A stretch of 64,000 bases of DNA from contig DVMF01000041.1 in assembly GCA_018715125.1 (NCBI GenBank), forward strand, positions 27,885-91,884, in the 5' to 3' direction. The DNA comes from Candidatus Coprousia avicola (GTDB lineage Bacteria > Actinomycetota > Coriobacteriia > Coriobacteriales > Coriobacteriaceae). Positions 9,329-18,301 of this stretch are shown piece by piece. A model generated the notes under the pieces. The model was not told the origin of the DNA. It was given only the letters and a program-made list of their open reading frames with translations, and did not search any database. Position 1 is the first letter of the stretch, and the number at the start of each line of letters is the position of its first letter. Position numbers and translations under genes: made by a program.

Positions 9329-10189
9329 TTAAGCGGACGCCTCGTGGCGAGTCCTCCCCACGCGCACGATGTGCAGCAGCAGATAGAGCTTCTCGCTATC
9401 TGAAAGCTCCGCGCCGCACCGCTCGCGCAACAGAGCGCACGCCTCATCCAGACACTCTCCGGACCGATGCACCTGCTCTCGCATCGCTTCGTACATGCCC
9501 GGCGCGGACTCGGTAAGATGCTCACCCGTGCGCAGGCGCTGCAGCAGATAGCGCACGTGCGTCGCGAAGCGAGCGTATTCGAAGCCCTGCCGGTCGACGG
9601 TTATGCCGTACCTCCTCTCGATAATCCGAGCGATGTCCTCGATCAGCGCATCGTCTTCGCGGGCGAGATCGGTACCACCGTCCGCGCCCTCGGGAGTGCT
9701 CATGGCGTTTATCAGGCACATGGCGATGCCCACGGCCTCGGATGAGGGGAGCTCGACGTTGAGGTCGCGCGAAATCTGCGCGACGGCGCGGCGGCCGAGC
9801 GCGAGCTCCACGGGATAGAGCTGATTCACGTCGTATGCGAGCGGCATCACAACGGAGATGCCGTGGCGATGGCGTTCGAGCGCAAACGAGATGTGGTCGG
9901 CGAGCGCCAGCGCCACATTGGGCGAGAGCTCGTACGGCAGCTCGTTGCGCGCATCGTCCGCAAGGTCGGCGGCGAGCGAGAGCACCTGCGGTTTGATCTC
10001 GTCAAGCAGCTGCAGGTAATGGTCGTCGATATCGTAAAAGGTGCGCTCGATGGCCTTCAGCGGAAGCTCGTCGGAGTCTTTGGGGAGCGCAAACGCGATG
10101 CCCTTGCCAAACGCCACGACCTGTCGGCCGGACGAATCGACGCACATCACCGCGTTATTGTTGAGTCGTTTGAGAACCTTCACGAGCAT
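9329..10189 (-). CDS. BglG/LicT-family transcription antiterminator (CAT-RBD + two PRDs)
   Basis: MLVKVLKRLNNNAVMCVDSSGRQVVAFGKGIAFALPKDSDEL (CAT RNA-binding domain) followed by PRD repeats. Confidence 0.85.
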   Translation of the reverse strand: MLVKVLKRLNNNAVMCVDSSGRQVVAFGKGIAFALPKDSDELPLKAIERTFYDIDDHYLQLLDEIKPQVLSLAADLADDARNELPYELSPNVALALADHISFALERHRHGISVVMPLAYDVNQLYPVELALGRRAVAQISRDLNVELPSSEAVGIAMCLINAMSTPEGADGGTDLAREDDALIEDIARIIERRYGITVDRQGFEYARFATHVRYLLQRLRTGEHLTESAPGMYEAMREQVHRSGECLDEACALLRERCGAELSDSEKLYLLLHIVRVGRTRHEASA

Positions 10190-10313
10190 CGCCCCTCGAG
10201 CAGACCATTCATATGCGGGCACTACCACCTGCCGACGCCGCCGGGGCGCCTTGTCTGCCAATCCGCTCGCTCATGCCTCGTGAAGAGTCGCACGCAAGTC
10301 AAATAGCCAAGTT

Positions 10314-10342
10314 ATTGTAGGATGCACGGGCACCTTTCGCAA
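10314..10342 (-). promoter_or_regulatory. Predicted sigma70-type promoter for the BglG-family gene
   Basis: Minus-strand TTGCGA-N17-TACAAT. Confidence 0.5.
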
Positions 10343-10410
10343 ACGGTTCACGGCGAGCGGCTGCTCTGCGCCTGCAAACGGCTGCATGTTTGTCCCTCAA
10401 AGAGTGCGGA

Positions 10411-10440
10411 CCCCTCCCGCTCGCCATCGAGCGGGAGGGG
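10411..10440 (-). terminator. 12-bp perfect hairpin downstream of ROK gene
   Basis: CCCCTCCCGCTC-GCCATC-GAGCGGGAGGGG. Confidence 0.55.
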
Positions 10441-10504
10441 CCGAGAACGCTATCCGTATGCAGCCGAAGCGCGGCACGCGCCCGCCTGCGCGCGACGGGG
10501 CGCC

Positions 10505-11425
10505 TTACGCCTCGACGAGGCGCTTGGCCTCGAGCACGGCGCCGTAGATGTTGGCGTCGTTGCCGAGCTGCGCCCGCTTGATAACCGGACGGGGGAAGCC
10601 CGCGAGCATACCCGTGAATCCGCCCAGCGCCGTGTCCATCTGACGCTCGAGCGCCTCGAAGAGCTCCGGATGGCAGCTGATGCCGCCTCCGATGGCGAAC
10701 ACCTCCGGATCCAAGACCGCCTGCAGGTTGATGAGCCAGTTGTCGAACGCGAGTGCGTAGCGGTCAAGACCCGCCTGGGCCTCCTTGTCACCGTCCTCGA
10801 TCCACTTGAAGAAGATGCGCCCGTCAACGGCCTCGTCCACCTCCTGGCCCTTCTCGGCAAAGATGTAGGCGCGCAGGGCCTTCCAGCTCGCCGTGTTGGC
10901 CCAGATGTTCTCGAAGGCGACGGGCTGGTTGCAGTTGTTGTTCAAGAAGCTGAACTCGCCCGCAAAGCAGTGTGCGCCGCGCAGGGCCTTGCCATCGATG
11001 ACGATGCCGCCCGCGATGCCCGTGCCGATGCCGATGGTCACGCCAAAGCGCGTGCCCTTGAGGGCGCCGGCGGCGTACTCGCCCAGCGCCGCGCACTTGC
11101 CGTCGTTGTTGACCGCGACGGGCATGCCAAAGCGCTCGCGCATGATCTTTGCGAGCGGGCACTGGTCCATGTAGGTGAGGGCGCCTCCGCGGTGCACGGT
11201 GCCGTCCGGGTCGTCCTCCATGATGGAGCCCGGCACGCTCATGCCGATGGCGGCCACCTGGTCGCGGTACGGCTCGACGAGCGAGGCGAAGGCGTCGACC
11301 GCCTCGTCCGCCGACGAGAAGTCCGTCTTGATGGACCCGCGCTCCCCTACAAAGTGGAAGTCCTCATCCATGATGGCCCACTTGACCTCGGTGCCACCCA
11401 CGTCGATGCCGAAGAACTGCTTCAT
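10505..11425 (-). CDS. ROK family sugar kinase / glucokinase-like
   Basis: 'MKQFFGIDVGGTEVKWAIMDED', 'GVTIGIGTGIAGGIVIDGKALRGAHCFAGEFS'. Confidence 0.85.
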   Translation of the reverse strand: MKQFFGIDVGGTEVKWAIMDEDFHFVGERGSIKTDFSSADEAVDAFASLVEPYRDQVAAIGMSVPGSIMEDDPDGTVHRGGALTYMDQCPLAKIMRERFGMPVAVNNDGKCAALGEYAAGALKGTRFGVTIGIGTGIAGGIVIDGKALRGAHCFAGEFSFLNNNCNQPVAFENIWANTASWKALRAYIFAEKGQEVDEAVDGRIFFKWIEDGDKEAQAGLDRYALAFDNWLINLQAVLDPEVFAIGGGISCHPELFEALERQMDTALGGFTGMLAGFPRPVIKRAQLGNDANIYGAVLEAKRLVEA

Positions 11426-11691
11426 CTGTTGCTCCTCAAAAAAACGGGTACTTCATAGCTGGCGGACGATGACGCATGCCGCCCGATACGTGACGAGCAC
11501 GCTCGCCCCGGGCGACGGGGCCCTACATCCACCTCTTAGGGTATGCCCCCTCCCCTTCCCTTCATCGCCTGAAAAGAAAAGATGCGAGGTTAATCGGGGA
11601 ACGGTATTAACCGCCGGGCGCGGTGTGGGCGGAGGGGCGTCTCCCGCCCAAGCAATCAAACCGCCCACAACCGCCTTGGGGGGGTGCGCTC

Positions 11692-13953
11692 CTACGCGGC
11701 GCAACCGAAGCGGTGCGTGCCGCCCGCCACCTCGAGCGTCGTGCCGTCGGGCAGCACTACGTCGGCCATAACACCGTCCGGTACGGTGCATTCGAGGTCA
11801 AAGCGGCCGTCCTCGCAGCGCCAGAACACCTCGATGCGCCCTTGCACCGACTCGTAGGCACAGCGCGCCCACGTGATGCCCTCGCCTGGGCGCGGGGCGA
11901 TGCGCACGCGCGCATAACCCGGCTCCGCCGCGGAGATGCCGCCGATGACCTGGTAGATCCAGTCGCACACCGCACCGAGCGCGTAGTGGTTGAAGCTCGT
12001 CATATCGCCGGGGTTGATGGAGCCGTCGGGCAGCATCGAATCCCAGCGCTCCCACGTGGTGGTCGCGCCCATGCGCACCGGGTAGAGCCAGCTGGGGCAC
12101 GTATCCTCAAGAAGCAGCCGGTAGGCCTCCTCCACATGGCCGTTCTCAGAAAGCGCCCACGTTACATACGGCGTGCCGGCAAAGCCCGTCGACACGGTGT
12201 AGCCGCTCTCGCGCACGAGCTCGGCCAGACGGTTAGCCGCTGGCTGCACCTCATCGGCCTCGAAGAGCCCGAAGTGGAGCGCCAGCGCATACGCGGCAAC
12301 AGCATCCGACGTCAGGCGGCCGCCCTCGAGCACGTACGCCTTGCGGAACGCCGCGCGCGAGCGGTCGGCGAGCTCGTGCCAATGTGCCTCGTCATCTGTC
12401 CTGCCCAAGATGTGCGCGGCCTCGGCGGCGATGCGGGAGCTCCGGCAGAGGCATGCCTGCGCGATGAGGTACTTGTCGGTCTTGCCGTCCATCGGCGCCT
12501 CGGGCGGCGCCGCCGGATCGAGCCAGTCGCCCAGCTGCAGGCCCGTGTCCCACAGGCCCGTCGGCGAGAGGCGCCCCTCAACGGCGCGCAGGTGCATCCC
12601 CATGGCGGGATACTGCGCCGCGAGTGCGCCCCGATCGCCGTACGCCTGCCAGAGCGTCCACGGCACCCAGCAGCAGGCGTCTCCCCACAGCGCGAGCTCG
12701 CCCACCGTCTTCCAGAAGTGGTCGCTGTACTTCACCACGTCGGGCGCCACCACGGGCACGCAGCTGAGCTCGTTGTGCGCCGTCTCGGCCATGAGCGTCT
12801 GCATCCAATCGCCCAAGAAGGCGGAGCAGTCGTATTGGAAGGCGGCCGTGGGGGCAAACACCGCGATGTCGCCCGTCCAGCCCATGCGCTCGTCGCGCTG
12901 CGGGCAGTCGGTGGGGATGCTCACAAAGTTATCGCGCTGGCTCCAGAGCGTGTTGGACACGAGCTTGTTGACATCGTCGTTGGAGCAGGTGAACCAGCCG
13001 GTGCGCGCGAGGTCGGAGCTTATGGCGATGCCCTCGATGGCGTCGGGGGAAAGCTCGCCCGGCCAACCGGTGACCTCGGCATAGCGGAAGCCGTGGAACG
13101 TCATCGTAGGCTCAAACACGTCGTCGCCGCCGGAGAGGATAAAGGTGTCGGTCGCTTTGGCTGCGCGAAGGGGGCGCACGCCGAGCTCGTCCGCCTCGAG
13201 CACCTCGGCATGGCGGACGACCACCTCGGTGCCCGCGGGGCCCGAGACATGCACGCGCGTCCAGCCCACGATGTTCTGCCCAAAGTCGACAAGCGTCTTG
13301 CCCGCCGGGCTCGTCCAGATGCGCACCGGGCGGAGCGTCTCGACACGCCGCACCGGAGGCATCGCCTGATCGTACAGCGTGGAGGGGTTGAAGGCGACCT
13401 CGCGCACCGCGAGCTTCTCGGCGCGCGGCGCGATCCGGGCATCGATGGTCTCGCCGTTGTAGAGCGAGTTTTCCACCACGGGCGTCGCGTAGGCCTGCGC
13501 CGTGCCATCGGCCGCCGTCAGGGCCACCTGCCGCGAGCCGTCGGCGTACGCGATCTCGAGCGCTCCGATAAAGCCGAGCTCCTGGCCGTAGTCGATCTTC
13601 ATGAGGTCGAAGCCGAGCGCGCCGCGCCACCAGCCGTTGCCCAAAACGACCGAGATCTGCGCCGCGCGGCCGCCCGCGCGCACGAGCTCGGTCACGTCAT
13701 ACTCCTGCACGGGAAGGCGCCATTCGTACGCCGTCCAACCGGGGCTCAGCACCGCGTCGCTCACGGGGCACCCGTTGATGCTCGCCTCGTATATACCGTG
13801 CGCCGTCGCCACCAGGCGCGCCGAGACGACCGCCGTCGCCGGCCCCTCCAGTGCCACGTCGCACGTGAGCTCGATCGCCTGACCGCGCGGCGCATCCGCA
13901 CCGATCATCTGCGCGCCGGCGAGCAGCTCGGTTGCCGAAACCTGTTCTGCCAT
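11692..13953 (-). CDS. GH78-type alpha-L-rhamnosidase
   Basis: 'VSARLVATAHGIYEASINGCPVSDAVLSPGWTAYEWRLPVQEYDVTELV', 'SIPTDCPQRDERMGWTGDIAVFAPTAAFQYD', 'TTTWERWDSMLPDGSINPGDMTSFNHYALGAVCDWIYQVIGGI'. Confidence 0.9.
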   Translation of the reverse strand: MAEQVSATELLAGAQMIGADAPRGQAIELTCDVALEGPATAVVSARLVATAHGIYEASINGCPVSDAVLSPGWTAYEWRLPVQEYDVTELVRAGGRAAQISVVLGNGWWRGALGFDLMKIDYGQELGFIGALEIAYADGSRQVALTAADGTAQAYATPVVENSLYNGETIDARIAPRAEKLAVREVAFNPSTLYDQAMPPVRRVETLRPVRIWTSPAGKTLVDFGQNIVGWTRVHVSGPAGTEVVVRHAEVLEADELGVRPLRAAKATDTFILSGGDDVFEPTMTFHGFRYAEVTGWPGELSPDAIEGIAISSDLARTGWFTCSNDDVNKLVSNTLWSQRDNFVSIPTDCPQRDERMGWTGDIAVFAPTAAFQYDCSAFLGDWMQTLMAETAHNELSCVPVVAPDVVKYSDHFWKTVGELALWGDACCWVPWTLWQAYGDRGALAAQYPAMGMHLRAVEGRLSPTGLWDTGLQLGDWLDPAAPPEAPMDGKTDKYLIAQACLCRSSRIAAEAAHILGRTDDEAHWHELADRSRAAFRKAYVLEGGRLTSDAVAAYALALHFGLFEADEVQPAANRLAELVRESGYTVSTGFAGTPYVTWALSENGHVEEAYRLLLEDTCPSWLYPVRMGATTTWERWDSMLPDGSINPGDMTSFNHYALGAVCDWIYQVIGGISAAEPGYARVRIAPRPGEGITWARCAYESVQGRIEVFWRCEDGRFDLECTVPDGVMADVVLPDGTTLEVAGGTHRFGCAA

Positions 13954-14082
13954 GCTATCGCCCTCCTCAGGCCCTGCGCGCGGCCCCGCGCGCTCGTCTT
14001 TTCCAACACCCCGCCGCACAGCCCGGGCGGCCCGGACGCCTTTGCCGGACCACCCCGCACTGCGCCGCGGGGTCTCACGCCT

Positions 14083-15621
14083 CTACGCGGCGGCCTCGAC
14101 CGCCTTGATGTGCAGCAGCATGTACTGACGGCTCGGCAGCTCCACGCGCACCTGGCCCGTGTACGTGCCGGGCAGCGTCTCCACTGTCATGTTCCAGGTG
14201 TCCACCACATCGATGGTGTACTCCTTGCCCTCGGGCAGCGTAAGCTCGCGGTACGCCGGACGGAAGAAGCCAAAGTACATCACGACGTCGTCGGTACCCT
14301 CGCTCCAGTTGTTGGCCATGCAGGCGATGTCCCAGTTCATGGTGCCCAGGCAGAACCCGCGGTCGTACGGCACGAGGTCCATGTCCTCCGGCAGGCTCTC
14401 CATAAACGCGCGGCAGAAGGCGATGCGCTCGGGGCTCTCGCCGTACAGCTTGCCGCCGTGCGCCCACCAGATCTTGGGGCCGCGGTCCACGTAGGTCTCG
14501 CCATGGGTGACGTACCCGCCGCGCAGGCACCCCTCCCAGAAGCGGCGCACCTCCTCCTGGGCGGTCAGGTTGCCCCAACCCCAGGTGACGTTGCCCTCAT
14601 AGCCGACCTCGTCCACCAGCACCGGCTTGTGGTACTGCTCGCGCAGCTCCGTCACGCACTCCGCCGTCTTCTGCAGATCGCAGCGCTGCCAGCTCACATG
14701 CGTGATCCACGGGTGGCTGTGATCGAAGATCGTACGGCAGTTGTGGATGCTCCGCAGGTGGCCGTACGGGTCGTTTGCCATAACGATGCGGGCGTACGAG
14801 TCCCAGTCCTCCACCGACTTCCACGGCATGAGGTCGAACTCGTTGGCGAGGCTCCACCAGACGTTGCGGAAGGCGCTGTAGCGCCGCGCCACGTACGCGA
14901 GATAGAACGCATCCTCCTCGCGCGTCATCTTCGAGAAGCCCCACTCCGGCTTGTCGTAGGGGTGGAGCAAGATGATGTCCGCCTGGATGCCGAGCTCGTC
15001 GAGCTGAGCGAGGCGATGGTCGAGGTTCTCCCAGAACGGCTCAAAGAACCGCGTGTGGTCAAAGCCGTCCTTAAGCGAGCCCTCAAAGGCGTACATGGCC
15101 GGATCATCGGTGTTGAAGTCGTAGAACTTGGGGAAGATGCACATGCGGATCTTGTTGAAGGGCGCCGCCGCGAGGGTCTTGACCGTCTCGTCCTGGCACT
15201 CCGGCTCCTGGTTGGTCCACGCGTAGGCCGTCGTGCCAAACGGCAGGAAACGCGTGCCGTCCTCGTAGGAGAACGTGTTGTCGCCGCGCGTGTCAAAGGG
15301 CACGTCGCTCCGCTTGACATCCTTTGTCAGCAGCACGCGGCCGTGGTTGCCCTCGGATGCCGGAGTGACCTCGACTTCGCCCGTGATACCCGCGAGCGCC
15401 GGGTCGTTGGAGGAGGTGCGGTAGGTCCAGGTTCCGGCGGAGCGGGGCATGAAGCGGATGCCGTAGCGACCCGCACCGCGGTAAAAGCCGCGCACCTCGA
15501 CGGCGTCCGTGCCATCGGCGCGCTCAAACTGCGCCGTCAACGTGATATCGACATAGGGGTTGCCCTCAGAGGTTCCCTCAAGCACCAGATCGAGCACGCG
15601 GTACTGTTCAACAGTCTGCAT
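14083..15621 (-). CDS. DUF5060/DUF4038(-DUF5605)-type glycoside hydrolase
   Basis: N-terminal Ig-like DUF5060 ('VEVRGFYRGAGRYGIRFMPRSAGTWTYRT'), TIM-barrel segment ('FLPFGTTAYAWTNQ...FNKIRMCIFPKFY', 'VWWSLANEFDLM'), C-terminal beta domain. Confidence 0.75.
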   Translation of the reverse strand: MQTVEQYRVLDLVLEGTSEGNPYVDITLTAQFERADGTDAVEVRGFYRGAGRYGIRFMPRSAGTWTYRTSSNDPALAGITGEVEVTPASEGNHGRVLLTKDVKRSDVPFDTRGDNTFSYEDGTRFLPFGTTAYAWTNQEPECQDETVKTLAAAPFNKIRMCIFPKFYDFNTDDPAMYAFEGSLKDGFDHTRFFEPFWENLDHRLAQLDELGIQADIILLHPYDKPEWGFSKMTREEDAFYLAYVARRYSAFRNVWWSLANEFDLMPWKSVEDWDSYARIVMANDPYGHLRSIHNCRTIFDHSHPWITHVSWQRCDLQKTAECVTELREQYHKPVLVDEVGYEGNVTWGWGNLTAQEEVRRFWEGCLRGGYVTHGETYVDRGPKIWWAHGGKLYGESPERIAFCRAFMESLPEDMDLVPYDRGFCLGTMNWDIACMANNWSEGTDDVVMYFGFFRPAYRELTLPEGKEYTIDVVDTWNMTVETLPGTYTGQVRVELPSRQYMLLHIKAVEAAA

Positions 15622-15729
15622 GGACTGCTCCTTTCTTTGCACATCCGGTATAGCAAGCGGGCACGTCGGCACGTCCGGAACCCGGAGCAACCGGCGTGCC
15701 CGCAACGCCTGCGCCAAGCGCGGCGGAAC

Positions 15730-17013
15730 TTACTTGACCTTCTTCACCATCATAATGAAGACGACGCCGCCCAAGATAAGCGCGATGGCGACCGGGAACG
15801 TCAGGAAGTACGAACCGGTCGAGGCGACGATCGCCGAGGTGACGGCGGGGGCGACGGCCTGGCCCAAGGTGTTGGCGAGGTTCTGGATGCCCATGTCCTT
15901 GCCGGCCTCCTCCTTGGAGGGCAGGACGTCGACGTTCAGGGCCTGATCGACGGCGGAGTAGATGCCGTAGCCAAAGCCGGAGAGCGCAGCGAAGATATAC
16001 ATGCTCTCGGCGGTGCGTATGAGCCACGGAGCCGCGAAGGCGATGCAGATGATAAGGGAGGACACGGCGATGAGCGGCTTGCGGCGACCGATCTTGTCGG
16101 AGATGACGCCCGAGATGAGCGAGGTCACGAGCGACACGACCATGATGATGACCGACATGGTGGAGAGCACCGCGGCGGCGTTGACGTCGTCAAGACCGAT
16201 GTAGCGCTGCAGGATGTAGAGCTGATAGCCGGTGATGACGAAGTAACCGAAGATGAAGAGCAGGCGGCCGACGAGGGCGACGTAGAAGTCGCGGCAGTTC
16301 TTGGTGGGCGGCACGAAACTCTTGAGCAGGCGAACGATGCTGAAGGCCTCTCCCGAGGTCTCGTCCTTAGCGGACTTCTCGCGCGGCCAGATGAGGAGCA
16401 CGATGATGCCCGTGAAGAGCCAGGAGACGGTGCCAAAGAGGAAGCCGGGGATGGGGTTGGTGATGAAGGCGGAGCCGATGATGGTGCCGAGGGACTGACC
16501 GCAGGTGGCGCCGGCGCCGTAGAAGGCGGAGATGGTGCCGCGGCGGTTCAGGGGCACGCGGTCGGAGAGGACGGCCACAGCGGGCGCGAGCATGCAGTTC
16601 AGACCGACCTGGAGCGCGGACCAGCCGATGACGATACCCGAGACGGTCGTCTGCACCGAGGTGAACCAGAAGGCCGCACCGGTAAAGATACCGCCGATGG
16701 CGATCCAGGGCGAGCGGCGGCCAAAACGCGAATGGCACGCATCGGAAAGGGCGCCGAAGACGAGGTTGGAGATGAGCGCGAAGATGCTGCCCGCAGCCTG
16801 CATGGAGCCGAGGACGGCCTCGGAGTTTCCGGGGAACAGATCGTTGAAGCGCTGCGGAAGCAGGACCGCAGAGCCGATGGTGCCGGACATCATCCACATA
16901 ACGCCGAAGATGATGAAGCCGATGCAGAACCGGTAGAACGTGGACTTGGACATCGGCTTGCCGGTGTCAGGTGCGATGGTGTTGGGATCCACCGCTGCTG
17001 TGGCGTTGGCCAT
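15730..17013 (-). CDS. MFS transporter
   Basis: 12-TM pattern; 'GALSDACHSRFGRRSPWIAIG' and 'GVISDKIGRRKPLIAVS' motifs. Confidence 0.85.
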   Translation of the reverse strand: MANATAAVDPNTIAPDTGKPMSKSTFYRFCIGFIIFGVMWMMSGTIGSAVLLPQRFNDLFPGNSEAVLGSMQAAGSIFALISNLVFGALSDACHSRFGRRSPWIAIGGIFTGAAFWFTSVQTTVSGIVIGWSALQVGLNCMLAPAVAVLSDRVPLNRRGTISAFYGAGATCGQSLGTIIGSAFITNPIPGFLFGTVSWLFTGIIVLLIWPREKSAKDETSGEAFSIVRLLKSFVPPTKNCRDFYVALVGRLLFIFGYFVITGYQLYILQRYIGLDDVNAAAVLSTMSVIIMVVSLVTSLISGVISDKIGRRKPLIAVSSLIICIAFAAPWLIRTAESMYIFAALSGFGYGIYSAVDQALNVDVLPSKEEAGKDMGIQNLANTLGQAVAPAVTSAIVASTGSYFLTFPVAIALILGGVVFIMMVKKVK

Positions 17014-17128
17014 AGCCTCTCCCTCCTTCGGGCGGGCACGCTGCCCGCGTTGCGCGAGAGACGGGCGGGGCGGCACACGGCGAGGGGACGCGCTGCGTGC
17101 CGTCCCTCCCTCTCTCACAGGAACACTG

Positions 17129-17152
17129 ATTACTTACTAACTAGTAAGTAAT
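17129..17152. promoter_or_regulatory. TetR-type operator ATTACTTACTA-AC-TAGTAAGTAAT
   Basis: Perfect 11-bp arms in the MFS/TetR divergent intergenic region; related sequence TAGTAACCAGTAAT at 17232-17245. Confidence 0.65.
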
Positions 17153-17317
17153 TTCGTCTGCGATTATGCACCGCAAAGGGCAGACCGTCCGCCCCTCTGC
17201 GGTGAACGGTCGCGTTCTGTCGGTTAATGGTTAGTAACCAGTAATAACTTGGGGAGGTGCTACCCTTTTCATAAACGGTTCTTAACCGTACTCAAACGAC
17301 CGTAAGGACTGACGCCT

Positions 17318-17959
17318 ATGGCAGACCTGAAAAAACAGCCGGTCATCGCGGCGAAGAAGCGCAGCCAGGCGGCCGAGGACCGCCTGCATGAGATTGTGCT
17401 CGCCGCTGTCGATATCATCAATGAGCGCGGCTACAACGGCATGTCGCTGCAAGCCGTCGCCAACCGTGTAGGCATCACGCAGGCAGGTGTCCTGCATTAT
17501 GTGGGTAACAAGGAGGGCCTGCTCTTTGAGGTTATCGAGCACTATTACGACCGCTCGAGCACAGCAGAGGACTATCTCTCGCTTTTTAAGGTGGGCGGCC
17601 CGTTTGCGGGCAAGCGCCCCAAGATCCCCGAGTACATGCGCCTTCTGGTGGCAGAAAACGCGCACCAGCCCGAGATGGTCATGCTCTTTCAGATGCTCAA
17701 CACCGAGGCCATCTCCAAGACGCACCCCGCGCACGCCTACTTTACGGACCGTACCCGACGGGCCACCGAGCGCGACAAGCATGTTTGGAGCGTGCCTGCG
17801 GGCGTCGACCCACAGCTCACGCTCTCGGTGGCACTTGCCGCGATGTACGGCCTCGAGGGCCGCTGGCTCGCACGTCCCGACGAGATCGACTACGAAGCCG
17901 AGTGGGCGCGTTTTGAGGACGTGCTCTTTCCCCTGCCGCTGTGGGAGGGGTATCGCTAA
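17318..17959 (+). CDS. TetR family transcriptional regulator
   Basis: 'RLHEIVLAAVDIINERGYNGMSLQAVANRVGITQAGVLHYVGNKEGLLFEVI'. Confidence 0.85.
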   Translation: MADLKKQPVIAAKKRSQAAEDRLHEIVLAAVDIINERGYNGMSLQAVANRVGITQAGVLHYVGNKEGLLFEVIEHYYDRSSTAEDYLSLFKVGGPFAGKRPKIPEYMRLLVAENAHQPEMVMLFQMLNTEAISKTHPAHAYFTDRTRRATERDKHVWSVPAGVDPQLTLSVALAAMYGLEGRWLARPDEIDYEAEWARFEDVLFPLPLWEGYR

Positions 17960-18069
17960 GGGCGCTGCGAGGGGGATATCGCTAGAAGCAACCAAAAAAG
18001 CGCACGTCAGGGACGATCGCGGGGCGGCTGTGCCACCCCGCTTCATGCTACCCCACGAGCAATGTTCAT

Positions 18070-18189
18070 CAAGGTAAGGAATTCACGTCGTCCCGCAAAG
18101 CAGGCACTTTATAGGCACATTTTCTACCTGCAGGTTTAATGCGGGCAAGTCCGTGCTGCTTGCCAAAGTTTCTGGAATTCCTTACCTTG
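18070..18189. repeat. 120-bp imperfect palindrome with 15-bp perfect terminal inverted repeats (MITE-like or large bidirectional hairpin)
   Basis: CAAGGTAAGGAATTC (18070-18084) / GAATTCCTTACCTTG (18175-18189); inner AAGCAGGCAC / GTGCTGCTT; central ACCTGCAGGT; all centred on about 18130. Confidence 0.7.
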
Positions 18190-18301
18190 GCGCATGTTTC
18201 ACCACGGTGCTATGCCCCTAGCGCCGAAACATGAACAGATGCGGCACATTCCGTCGCCAGATCAGGCGAATCGCCATGACCTGGCGACAAGCCCGCGCCC
18301 G

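Noticed and set aside
9312-9340. RAT-like sequence (minus sense GCAGGTAAACC, similar to the 3' half of LicT/BglG RAT sites)
   Set aside because: No matching 5' half that pairs convincingly and no overlapping terminator; likely chance, though worth rechecking with a covariance model.
11623-17151. 1842-aa plus-strand ORF
   Set aside because: Antisense shadow ORF over GH78, DUF5060 and MFS genes; Arg/Ala/His-rich composition without domains, typical of high-GC DNA.
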